A model generated the notes under the pieces. That model worked only from the letters and a program-made list of their open reading frames with translations, made no database searches and was not told where the DNA came from. This document shows, one piece after another, positions 1 through 9,700 of a stretch of 64,000 nucleotides of DNA (position 1 is its first letter; the number at the start of each line of letters is the position of its first letter). Source of the DNA: Taeniopygia guttata (lineage: Eukaryota; Chordata; Aves; Passeriformes; Estrildidae); NCBI RefSeq assembly GCF_048771995.1, contig NC_133060.1:3343501-3407500 (forward strand), in the 5' to 3' direction. The translations under genes were made by a program, and so were the position numbers.

Positions 1-1290
1 GTATAAATCCAGCGGTACGCTCGGGTTCCACCTGGCAAGCAGGCTAGTGGACATCTGACGTTCGATGAAGTCGAGGGATTTCGTTGCTTGAGGTGTCAGC
101 TCCTTGGGGTCCCAGGGGCGTTTTCCTTTCAGGAGGTCATACAAGGGGTCCATGACCTCTGGGGGAACTAGGACGATGTTGCGGAGCCACTGCAGAGATC
201 CCACGAGTCGCTGCATGTCATGGAGGGTCTTGATGTCTCGGTGGACCTTTATCCTGGGTGGGGTCACGTAGGAGTTTGTGATCCCCACTCCCAGGAAGGT
301 CACGCACGGTCCTCTCTTGATCTTCGTGTTTGCGATCTCAAAACCGTTGGCCTGGAGAGTTTCCGTGATCGTGGACACTAGGTGATCCACTTGGCTTGCT
401 GATGGTGCAGCGACGAGGATGTCGTCCATGTACTGAATGATGGTTGCAGCAGGGTGGGAGTGTCAGACTGGCATCAGTGCCCTGTCCACGGTGATCTGGC
501 ATATGGTCGGGCTGTCCACAAGACCTTGAGGTAGCACCTTCCATTGGAAGCGGAGGTTAGGTCGCTCGCCGTTTGGGAACACGACGGAGAAGGCGAACCG
601 TTCTTTGTCCTCAGCATGCAGGGGTATTGAAAAGAAACAGTCTTTGATGTCCAGCACTGCGCATGGCTGCCCTTCGGGGATGGCTGAGTTCGCGGGCAGC
701 AGTGTCTGAACTGGACCCATGGGCTGAATTGTCTTGTTCACTTCCCTCAGGTCGTGGATGAGACGGTAGCCTTCTCCTGATCTCTTGGGGATTACAAACA
801 CAGGGGTGTTCCACGGGCTGGTGGAGGGTTCTATGTGACCCTTTTGTAGCTCGCGGTCGACCAGTTCCAGCAAGGCTGTCATTCGAGGCTTTGACAGGGG
901 CCACTGCTCAACCCATATGGGGTCTGGTGATTTCCAAGTCAGTTTGATTGGCAGCAGTGGGTGTACAGCAGTGGCCCTCATTATAAATTTGTAATCCTGA
1001 CTCCTAACATAGCAAGGATGTCCCTTCCTATCAGGGGTGGGGAGTTTTTCAAGATGTAGGGGTGGATTGCTACTGTTTGTTCTGGTCCTTTCTTTGTATG
1101 CAGCATTATAGCTACCAATTGGGTGCTTTTCCAAGCTCGGGACAGCCCTCCCACCCCGTTCACTGGGGGAAACTCTTTGCATTGCCAGTGCCGGGGCCAC
1201 AGTGCTTGGGGAAAGATCGAGCAGTCTGCTCCTGTGTCTGCCCAAAACTGAAGCCCTATTACGTGGGGGTCCCGACTGCCATAGAGGCGG
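1..1290 (-). pseudogene. pol: ERV reverse transcriptase (pol), with premature stop
   Basis: The minus strand encodes the fingers and palm of a retroviral RT. The N-terminal part has a VEQWPLS-type block and a [10 protein letters not shown] block. The palm contains an [14 protein letters not shown] block (first catalytic Asp), a LPQGLVDSP block, and YMDD at 432-421 (second and third catalytic Asp). An in-frame TGA at 463-465 lies ten codons before YMDD, and the same frame stays open after it to the window edge. The enzyme is therefore truncated before its catalytic centre is complete. RNase H, integrase and env are not in the window. Confidence 0.9.
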
Positions 1291-1301
1291 CATGTCCCCA
1301 C
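981..1301 (-). pseudogene. pro: ERV retropepsin (protease) segment
   Basis: An aspartic protease segment: the active-site signature [10 protein letters not shown] lies near the start and a GRDIL motif, typical of the second conserved retropepsin block, near the end. Retropepsins cleave the Gag and Gag-Pol polyproteins and act as dimers. The frame differs from both the upstream gag and the downstream RT. The pro-to-RT change fits a -1 ribosomal shift. The gag-to-pro offset would need +1 (or -2), so either a small indel has occurred or the true junction is elsewhere. Its first codons are uncertain because no independent start is expected. Confidence 0.8.
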
Positions 1302-1326
1302 ACCTTCGGGGGCTCCTTCCCTATTT

Positions 1327-4143
1327 TCATGGCCAGGGCCACCCAGGGGTCCCGTACTGGGGCACCCCCTGCAGACCCTGCGGCACAGGCGCTGCTTGTG
1401 GTGGCGGTGGGTACGAAGGTGCCGTAGGCTGTGTCGTGAGACTCGCTGGCGGGGGTATTAAGCCGGCTGCTTCCTGTGGGGGTATGGGGTATGAGGGCTC
1501 CCCGCCCCACTGGGGGTTGGCATAGATGGGCCGCCTTGTATTCGCAGTGAGAGGAGGCTGAGTGCGGCCCGCAGGCCCCCTCCCTTTCCCATTTCCCTGG
1601 GGCCGGGACCTGCATTCTTTAATGAGATGCCCTTTTCTCCCGCAGCCCCAGCAGGATCCCTGCGGGCGTGTTTGGGGTGGAGGCGCCGCGGTGGGCCGCC
1701 GTGCCGGCTGGGGGCAGCTCACCGCGATGTGACCTGCCTCACCACACTTGAAGCACGCCATGGCACTGGTCAGGGTGTGGACGGCCGCCTGAATGGGCGT
1801 CAGGTGCTCTTCCCTTACTACATGTCTGATCATGTCAGCCAGGCTAGCTCCGGCTGGCAGGGAACCTAAGATATCCTTGGTGACAGAGTTGCACTGCTGG
1901 CGCAGGCAGTCAGCTGTAAAGACGTTTATTTGTATTCCACGGACAGATACAAGCGAGATCTCTGTGGTTGCTCTTGGGGGATGAGGTTTATTCAGGATGC
2001 ATTGTGGCCCTGCCTCGAGCTGCTAGACACAGCACAGTGGCTGGGCCTAAGGTGATGGGGGAGGGGAGAGACAAAGAGGGGAGCAGGGACTCCCGGAGGA
2101 CGCTTCAGGAGGAGAGGGGAAGATCCAAGAGAGCGTCCAGCCCCCCGGAGAGCCTTTATCAAAGGGGGCTCCATAGTGGGCTGGAACAGGACCTGGGCCA
2201 ATGGGGTCACAGGCACCTGATGGTTATGGGGAGGGTCAATGATGTGGGGTGAACCATAGATTCTGGGGGGTGAGATGGAACAGTCCATTTGGCTTTTGGA
2301 CCCCTCTGTAGGTGAGGGTGATTGTCCAGCCAGTAGGGGGCGTTATATTCGTCCTGGCTGTACTATTGTGGTTCTTAATCATATTTATCTACCCTTCCCA
2401 ACAGTCAGCTACCACGGGGCCCTTTGGCTCTGCCGGCAGGGTAGAGGACTCTATCGCTGCCTGCAGGCGATCCACGAACTGCGTGAAGCTTTCGCTCTCT
2501 GCCTGCCTCACGGTGGACCACGGCGCCGGCTTAGCCACGACTCGAGAGGCTGCGCGAATAGCCTCCCTGGCAGCCCGAGTGGTCGCCCTGACCTCCTCAG
2601 CCTGCATCTGCGTGGCTTGTTGCTGCGGCGTGATCATATCATCGTGCTTTCCTATCAGTCTGGATAAGCTCGATCTGTGTAGTGGCTGCCTCGCGCCAGA
2701 CGCTTGGGCTAACAGCTTCCTACAATTATCCTCCCATTCCTGTCTGAACACAATCATTCCCGCACCATCAAGTATCATGCGACCTATTCGCTTGATATCA
2801 AAGGGAAGCAGGTCGTCATTACTAAAAAGACCATCGATTAAAGTGGAGACTATGGCCGAATTGATCCCTTTTTCCGCGATGGCTTTGACAATTAAATGTA
2901 CATCTTTTGGGTTTATCGGGGTATATACCCTTTGTTGGTTCCCCTCCGGGCCGGTGAGCCTCACCGGGAAAGCTTGTATGGCAGCCGCTGGGGACCATTC
3001 AGCACAGGCTATTTTTATTTCTCCCCAGTCGGTAAACTGGGCTGTTTCGTATTGTAGTTGTTTTTCGGCGCGGCTTAGAGCTTTACTCGGTTTTGTTTCA
3101 AACTGTGCTGGTTCCGTTTCTTTTGTTTCGGAGTCCCGGTCAGCCCCCGCTGGCTCGGAGGAGCCGGCAGACCGGTTGCCAGGCTCCGCGCCGGAAGTCA
3201 AATGCCAGTGCACTTCCAGGGCCCCGCGCCGTTTTGTCCGGCCCCGAGCTCGCTCCTCCCCGTGGGGGTGGCGCCGCTCCCGCCCCCCCCGGCTCGCCGC
3301 GCCCCCGCGGGGGGTGGTTTCTCCGTTATATGGTGGCGGCCCCCGGCGCGGCCGCTGGTTGGCTCCGCGCTCTGTGCCGCTCTCCGCCCCTTTCTCCCAC
3401 GCGCGCGCATTCCTGAGATCGCGCACTTCCCGGGTTTTCGCGCCGAGACTACCCGGGCCCCGCCCCTCTCTGCCGCTGCCGGCGCCATTTTCAAGGGGGT
3501 AAGAAGACGGCATGGCGGCCCCGTCCTCCCAAGCCGTGGTTTCGGCAGCTCGGGCTTCTTTCGCCAGCCCTTGCCAGAAGCGCTCCGCGTGCCGTTGCGT
3601 CTCCGACATCGGATCGCGGGCCGGTGGCGGCGGCAGGACGGAGGAAGCTGCGGTCTCTCGGGGGGTTCGAGCGGTGGGGGTTTTTTTGGGATTTTCCGCA
3701 GTGGGGGTGTCTCGGGGGGTTTCTGCGGGGGGGGGTGGGCTCTGATCTGGGGGAGGGGGTGTCGCGCTGAGCCCCCCCGGGTCCCCGCCGCCGGGCAGAT
3801 CGCTCTCAGGGGCAGTCTGCGTCCCCGCCCCCACACCGAGTTTGGGAGTAACTAATAAACACGTACGCGCCGCGCTCCGTGTCTCCTGCTCTTTTATCGC
3901 TTTGCGTAGGGCTTTCTCTACTTTGCCCCATGCCTTAAGGTTTTTGCCACTGCCTGAGGATTTTGTGTCCTCGGCTAGCGCGGCAGTGCATTTTTCCCAT
4001 ATTTCCGGATGTAACACATCCACAGGGCGCTCAAATGCCCCTAGCTCAAGCAATCTCGCTATGGCAAGATGAAAATCCTTGAGCTTACACCCAATACCCC
4101 ACTGCGAATGAATAGCACTTACGATCCTTGCCATTGCGTCCAT
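1327..4143 (-). pseudogene. gag: ERV gag polyprotein, split by a solo LTR
   Basis: gag encodes the retroviral structural polyprotein. The start chosen is the ATG at 4143, which opens MDAMARI and a matrix-like helical segment. A proline/arginine-rich stretch follows, then capsid with a major homology region (QAESESFTQFVDRL, about residues 547-560). Coding sequence runs 4143-2410, is broken by the solo LTR at 1915-2403 plus one target-duplication copy, and resumes in frame at 1914. The remainder carries two CX2CX4HX4C zinc knuckles (CFKCGEAGHIAVSC and CWGCGRKGHLIKEC) and stops at 1327. Without the insert the frame would be about 773 codons; with it translation stops a few codons into the LTR. 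The breaks are described only. Confidence 0.88.
1915..2403 (-). mobile_element. Solo LTR inserted in ERV gag (6-bp target duplication)
   Basis: The minus strand starts TGTTGGGAAG and ends CGTCTTTACA, giving TG...CA ends over 489 bp. The perfect direct repeat GTCAGC (plus strand) at 1909-1914 and 2404-2409 flanks it and restores the gag frame when one copy is removed. An AATAAACC signal lies near 1985-1992 and a second AATAAA-type signal close to the LTR end. No internal retroviral sequence remains, so this is a recombined solo LTR, in the same orientation as its host ERV. It shares sequence with the element at 5346-5790, so both belong to one LTR family. Confidence 0.92.
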
Positions 4144-4264
4144 GACGCTTGCGGATCCCAGGGACGTCTCCCCTACGCCTAGATACGGTTTGACCGCTCC
4201 AGCCGCTGCTCCCGTCCAGGTGTATCCCGTCCGCCGGGGGGTTTTTCCTTTTTTTCTTCTTTTC

Positions 4265-4282
4265 TCCCGGGTTTCGGCACCA
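4265..4282 (-). other. Retroviral primer-binding site, tRNA-Phe type
   Basis: The minus strand reads TGGTGCCGAAACCCGGGA. This is complementary to the 3' end of vertebrate tRNA-Phe including CCA, as I know that tRNA. It lies three bases inside the LTR end, exactly where minus-strand DNA synthesis is primed. Well-studied avian leukosis viruses use tRNA-Trp, so the primer type marks a different lineage. Confidence 0.88.
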
Positions 4283-4285
4283 GTA

Positions 4286-4600
4286 TGTTGCCTTTATAAA
4301 GGACAACCAGGGACCTGGTTCAGGTGGCAGCACGGCGGCCTGGTCTCGCCCAAGCCACTCGGGCTAATCAACACACGCAGATACCAATATGGCAGACGGT
4401 CGAAAAGCCTTTATTATCCTATCTCGTGGGTTTAAATAGCTTTAGGGGTCTTTGCTACGTCAGAGGGGGGTTGGGGGTCTCAGGGATTAGTAAGGAGTGG
4501 AAATTTACCAGGGCAGGTGTGGCTACATTCTTCTGGGGCTTCTGGGGTTAATAGATAACGTGGGGAAGAGAGAGGGGGAGGGGTCTATCTTTCCGTCACA
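4286..4600 (-). mobile_element. 5' LTR of the left ERV
   Basis: The minus strand starts TGTGACGG at 4600 and ends GGCAACA at 4286, so the element has the expected TG...CA ends and is 315 bp long. It contains a TATA-like CTATTTAAACC near 4429-4439 and an AATAAAGG polyadenylation signal near 4408-4416. The end lies three bases from the primer-binding site, which fixes the boundary. This would be the retroviral promoter, with the R region starting shortly after the TATA-like box. Confidence 0.85.
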
Positions 4601-4640
4601 TCCCGTGGTCTTCCGCTCCGCCTGTCCCTTATCTACTACA

Positions 4641-5200
4641 GTGTGACATCACAGAGATGTCCGAATGACATCAGAGAGAGCTGTGTGTCATCACAGGGGC
4701 AATATGGCTTCACAGAGATGTCTGTGTGACATCACAGGGTCAGTGTGACATCACAGAGATATCCAAGTGACATCACTGGGGCAATATGACATCACAGAGA
4801 TGTCAATGTGAAATCACAGGAGGTTGTGTGACATCACAGGTGCTGTGTGACATCACAGGGTCAGTGTGACATCACAGAGATGTCCAAGTGACATCATAGA
4901 GAGCTCTGTGACATCACAGGGGCAATATGACATCACAGAGATGTCTGTGTGACATCACAGGAGGTTGTGTGACATCACAGGTGCTGTGTGACATCACAGA
5001 AATGTGTGTGACATCACAGGGTCAATATGACACCACAGATATGTGTGTGACATCACAGGGTGTTGTGTGACATCACAGAGATGTCTGAGTGACATCACAG
5101 AGAGCTGTGTGTCATCACAGGGGCAATATGACATCCCATAGATGTCTGTGTGACATCACAGGGGTGTGTGACATCACAGAAAGGCTGTGTAATATCACCC
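4641..5200. repeat. Minisatellite of TGTGACATCACAG units
   Basis: More than twenty units built around TGTGACATCACAG are separated by short variable spacers such as AGATGTC, GGGGCAATA, GGAGGT and GGTGC. Spacer order changes along the array, so it is a higher-order, imperfect minisatellite. Each core has 5-bp inverted arms, TGTGA and TCACA, around a CA centre. No open reading frame of interest crosses it. Confidence 0.9.
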
Positions 5201-5345
5201 TGCTCTTGTAAATGCTTTAAAGTTCTCTTAAAAGTTTTCTCTGCCTCCTAATGTTTACATATTTCTACTAGAGTTCTCATGCACTGTTCATGTAAATAAT
5301 AATTGTTGTACTTTCTTCCTTATAAGAAGAGAGAATTGATGGAGT

Positions 5346-5790
5346 GTTAGTTTAACCAGTGAAGTTAGAGAAGTAGATAGGTCCAAAGGGCAAATGGACT
5401 GTTGGATCTCACCCCAATGTATGGTTCATCCCACACCTGTAACCCTCCCCTGAAGCATCAGGTGTCTGTGACCCCATTGGCCCAGGTCTTGTTCCAGCCC
5501 ACCTTGAAACCCCCTGATAAGGAGTCCCTGAGGAGCCAGACGCCCTCTTGGAATTTCCCCTCTCTTGGAATTTCCCCTCTCTTGGAACTCCCCCCCTCTT
5601 GGAACTTCCACCCTCTCCTGGAGCATCCTCTTGTCTCTCCCTCCCCCTTGTCTCTCCCCCCCCAGTCCCTCAGGCCCTGCCCCGTGCTGCGTCTGGCGGC
5701 TCCACGCAGGACCTTTCACCCTCTGTAATAAACCTGATATTCTAAGAGCAGCCTTCAGAGCTCTCTCGTCTCCATCCATCCAAACCCTCC
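5346..5790 (+). mobile_element. LTR-like element related to the solo LTR in gag
   Basis: From about 5385 to 5760 the plus strand resembles the minus strand of 1915-2403. Shared blocks include AAATGGACTGTT, a GTGACCCCATTGGCCCAG block, a TTGTTCCAGCCCAC block and the AATAAACCT polyadenylation signal (5727-5732). The middle carries a short CT-rich repeat (TTGGAATTTCCCCTCTC) not seen in the other copy. The ends are estimated and no target duplication was recognised, so it may be truncated. Confidence 0.7.
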
Positions 5791-6199
5791 TGGAGCACAG
5801 CGTCCCCGCACCTCTCTGCCACACAACCTGGCAGCAGCCTGGGCCAGTTCCCCTCTGCCTGAGCGTGCCAGGCAGCAGACGGGGCTGGGACAAGTCCCTC
5901 CCAGCTGTCCCTGTTTGTGTGCCAGAAGCCTCTAAGGGTGGGGTGGGGGGCACAAACCAGGGCCCCTCAGAGGCTCACAGGGAGGCCCCACAGCCCCTCC
6001 TGCCCACAGCCAAATCTCTCCAGACTGCTCTGCCAGGGCTGGCAGCCTTGGGTTCCTCCGCCAGCATTGCATGGCTCTGTACCCTGCATTGCTCTACTTC
6101 AATTCTTTTGCTGTTAGGTAAAACAGAACACACCACCCAGTTCCAAAACAGGGCAACAGAGACAGTCAGAAAACAGAGCACCCGAGAGGTGGAGGTATT
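5791..6199. other. No gene recognised
   Basis: Moderately GC-rich, single-copy-looking sequence between the LTR-like element and the CR1 fragment. I see no splice-bounded reading frame and no known repeat family. The missing last exon of the neighbouring minus-strand kinase gene could have lain in or near here, but nothing in this stretch resembles it. Confidence 0.4.
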
Positions 6200-6560
6200 C
6201 AGTTTTGTGAAGAACAGGCCCCAGGGAGACTTTATTGCTGCTTTCCAAGACTTCAGAGTGGCATTGAAGAAAGTGGGGGACACATTTTTTAACAGGGCCA
6301 GTTACAATAGAATGTGGGTGAATAGTTTTAAACACAAAGGGGATCTAATCAGAGTAGGTCTAAGGAAGAACTGGTTTACTCAGAGTATGGTGCCACCCTG
6401 GCACAGGTTGTCCCAGGACTTGTAGGTGCCCCATCCCTGGAACCATCCCAGGTCAGGTGGGACAGGGCTCTGAGCAACCTGATCTCTTTAAAGATGTCCC
6501 TGCTCATTGCAGGACACTTGGACCAGAGGACTTTACAGAGCCCTGCCAGCCCAGCCCAGC
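6200..6560 (+). mobile_element. CR1 LINE fragment (3' part)
   Basis: The plus strand carries the characteristic 3' region of avian CR1: a GCACAGGTTGTCCCAGGACT block, GCCCCATCCCTGGAACCAT, GGGCTCTGAGCAACCTGATCT and ATGTCCCTGCTCATTGCAGG in order, ending near a GGACCAGAGGACTTT block. The 5' part is missing, as is usual for CR1. It sits just downstream of the last visible exon of the minus-strand PAK-like kinase, where that gene's final exon would be expected. Confidence 0.8.
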
Positions 6561-6701
6561 CCAGCACTGCTCAGCATTTTCATTTGAAGAGCACCAAGAG
6601 TGGAGGTGAGGAGGAAGGGGCTCATCTGATGCCTCGGGCCTCACTGGAGGAGGAGCCCATCCCTCACACACTCTTTCACCTGCAGCCCCTTTGCGTTTTA
6701 C

Positions 6702-9700
6702 CTGCAGGAGCTCGTCGGCAGACCAGCGCCGCTCCTCGTCTCTCTGCAGGCAGCAGCTCAGGAAGTCACGCAGCCAAGCCGAGAGGAGCTTGGGCTGCCG
6801 CAGCTGAGGCGTCTCTGCTGTGGCTCTCAGGTGTTTAGTCTGGAGAAAAAGGGAACACGAGGCTCCACCTGCTTCTTTCCCATCTGTAACTGCTCTCCCA
6901 GAGCCCATTGTTTAACCTCCATTCTGCAGTGGCAGTTTCTGCCCTGGCAGAGACCCAGAGATGACTTTCCTTTACCAACAAAAAGCCCAAACTCTGATGC
7001 CACCACAGCTTTGCCAACATCCTGCCAATCTTGCCTTGGCAGCCAATGTCATTGACTGACCTAGTTAGTGGGAACTACATCAGCAAAAGCACATCTCCTT
7101 CTCTGAGGATTCGCATCAGCTGGACAGCCTTTTCGGAAGGGGAACTTTGCTATGTTAACTAATTCCAAGGATTAGTACATGAACGGCATCTCTGCAGTGC
7201 TTGTTGATCCCTTAAGCACAGTTGCCATAGAACAAGACTCATCAAGTTTTTTGTCCTGCTCTTAAAAACTATGGTAATTGGAAGAAAAGAAAGGAAATCC
7301 ATCAGTTAATCCCCAGGTAAAGAAACAAACATTTACAATCCCATATTCAACACAGACACATTAAGATGCATGCACAAATGTATTGGGATGAAGATGCCTG
7401 CTTGGGCACACAGGAGCCACCTGCAGCTCTGTCTCTCAGCAGTCTAAAAATTTCATCTTCCCTTATGCAGCAAAAGAAAAACTTTTCCTGCTCAGAAAAA
7501 GGAGAAATGCCATCCCTATGGACACCCTCTGCTCGTTTGCCTACTCAAGTCAATGCATGAGTGGTAGGCCCATCCCAGAAAATGCCAGGAAACAAACAGG
7601 AGGTTTTGGTGGGCTCTCCCCCTCACCAGGCTCCGGCTTGGTGACGTGGAGAACGTGGCTTGGGCTATGAGAGAAACACGGTCACTAAGTGTTTCAGCAA
7701 CACTGCACAAGAAGCAGAAGGGACTCTGTGGCCTTGAAGCCTCATGCCCAGGTTTCAGGCATGTTTCCCAGTGAGCAGAAACTGCACAGGGGGTTAAGTT
7801 CCTCTCTAGAAACCACTGTTTTGGAAACTTTGCTGGGTTTGGGGTTCTTTCCTTCATTTCTGGAAGGATAACACCAGTTCTAAGATGCTCGTTTCCTGCT
7901 ATTGGGGTCATCTACACAGACAAAAGAACTGGAACCGCTTATAACCCAAAGGAAAGTGTTGCCTGAGAATGGGGTTTGTTTGCATGTGGTAAGGCTTGAG
8001 TTCCACACTGATGCAACCAAAACTGCAGCAGATGCTGATGTGTTGCAGGGACATTTTTAGGTGGAAGTCGTTCCAGCAGATGGCAATGGGATTTTGTCCA
8101 ATGGCACGCAGAACACGGGGCAGGTGAGAAAGACAAGCGGGATCAGTATTTGCTCCTTACCGTGGCAGGACTTTGGTTCCAGTAAGGAACATTTTGTTCT
8201 ACCATTTCAATTCCCACAGTTCCAAAAGACCATATGTCCACTTTGGGGCCATATGGTTCACGCATCAGCACTTCAGGCGCCATCCACCAAGGAGTCCCGG
8301 CTACCGAGGACGGTCTCTTCTCCTCAGGGCCGACCTCAACAGAGATGCCAAAATCAGCTGAGGGGAAAGCAAAGTACTGGTTTTATTTGAATTCTGTGCA
8401 ATTAGGAAATTGAACAAAGGAATTCCCCAGTAGAAGTTTGAGAACGTGCTGTTGAATGTCCTGGACAACTGTCCCTGCTCTGTTTCCTGAGGACTTTAGC
8501 CAAGGAAATATGGTATTGGTGACTTAAAAAATCCCCACATTTTTTACACTGCCTTCAGCAGTGGCTTTTGTTCTTTGGAAGCTTTAGACTTGTAACTGCC
8601 TCCCTCTGGAAGGGACACACACAGAGCAATGCCACTCTTGGCTGCTTGTTCCTCGTCATACCTCTGTGCACATTGCAACCGTGCCATCAGCTCACAGTGG
8701 GGGGGTCCCTGCACTGCCCCCAGCACCATTTTTGGGGAGCTGGCAGTCACTCAAAGCAGCCCCTCACCCCACATCCCTGGAACACTGCACCTGACCAAGG
8801 ATATACTGACCCAGCTTGACAGAGCCGTCGGCTCCGAAAAGGACGTTGCTGCTCGTCACATCTCGGTGGATTACGTGGTTTGAGGGAAGAAAATCCAGTC
8901 CTTGCAGGCACTGAGAGAGAAAACAGAAACAGGAGGGCAAAAATTAGCGCTGTGATTCCATGGCACAAGAAAAGAAACAAAGAATCTAAAAGATGCCCTG
9001 TGCGGGGGAATGGCGAGTAATGGCAGAACGCAGCGCCATTGAGAGGAAGAGCTGCTGCTCCAACACTTGCAGAGCAGGACCTTTCTAAGGAAAGGCATGC
9101 CAGCTTTGGAAAGAGCAACAGCACCTGCTGTTGTTGTACACTGTCCCCTGCAAACCAGCCAGGATGACTGCTGCTGCAGTGGGTGTGCTCAGAAGCAAAG
9201 AGCATTTTGGCTGCACTACTGTGGGTTTTAGCTGAGGAATGAGGGAAATGAGTCTCCCCTTTTTCCTTTGCTGTTCGTTTCAAATCCTGCTACCAGCACC
9301 TTTGCTTTTACAAGCAAGGAATGCAGTGAAGACAGGCAAAGGCTTAAGGAGGCAAGATGGAGAACAGCAAATACAAGAGGCAGAGTGAGAATACAGCAGC
9401 AGGAGATAAGAGTACAAGAACAGAGTACAGTGAGTGCGAGGGCACAGGCAGGCATTTCACTTGAGATGCTTTTACTTGCCCATAGCATACCAGCAATGCA
9501 GAAACAAAGCTTTATACATGAAACCTCTCCTGTTCTGAGCCCCTGTTTCCCAGACAATCCTGCCCAAACCCTTGGAAGCACAGGTGGGATTGCTGACCTC
9601 CTGACTGATGGATGCTATGTCACCTTCACACAGGCAGGTCTTGCTGATGACATCGCTCAGAGTGCCTCCGTCCATGTACTCCATGACCAGCCACAGTTCC

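Larger units (their letters stand above)
1..4600 (-). mobile_element. Endogenous retrovirus, 5' LTR to reverse transcriptase (3' part off window)
   Basis: On the minus strand this reads 5' LTR (4286-4600), primer-binding site (4265-4282), gag from 4143, protease (about 1301-981) and reverse transcriptase (about 1290 to the window edge). The gag has matrix-like, proline-rich, capsid and two-knuckle nucleocapsid segments. The capsid major homology region and the 6-bp duplication made by a related LTR fit an alpha/betaretrovirus-like (class II) avian element; this is inference from motifs, with no tree. It is not competent: gag is interrupted by a solo LTR and RT carries a stop. Integrase, env and the 3' LTR lie off the left edge, so the element's own target duplication cannot be checked. 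Confidence 0.9.

Noticed and set aside
4265-4282. tRNA-Phe-like sequence
   Set aside because: Only the 18 bases of the tRNA 3' end are present, located next to an LTR; this is a primer-binding site, not a tRNA gene.
4641-5200. Regular TGTGACATCACAG repeats looked like a CRISPR array
   Set aside because: Spacers are short, repeated and themselves related; the genome is a vertebrate. It is a minisatellite.
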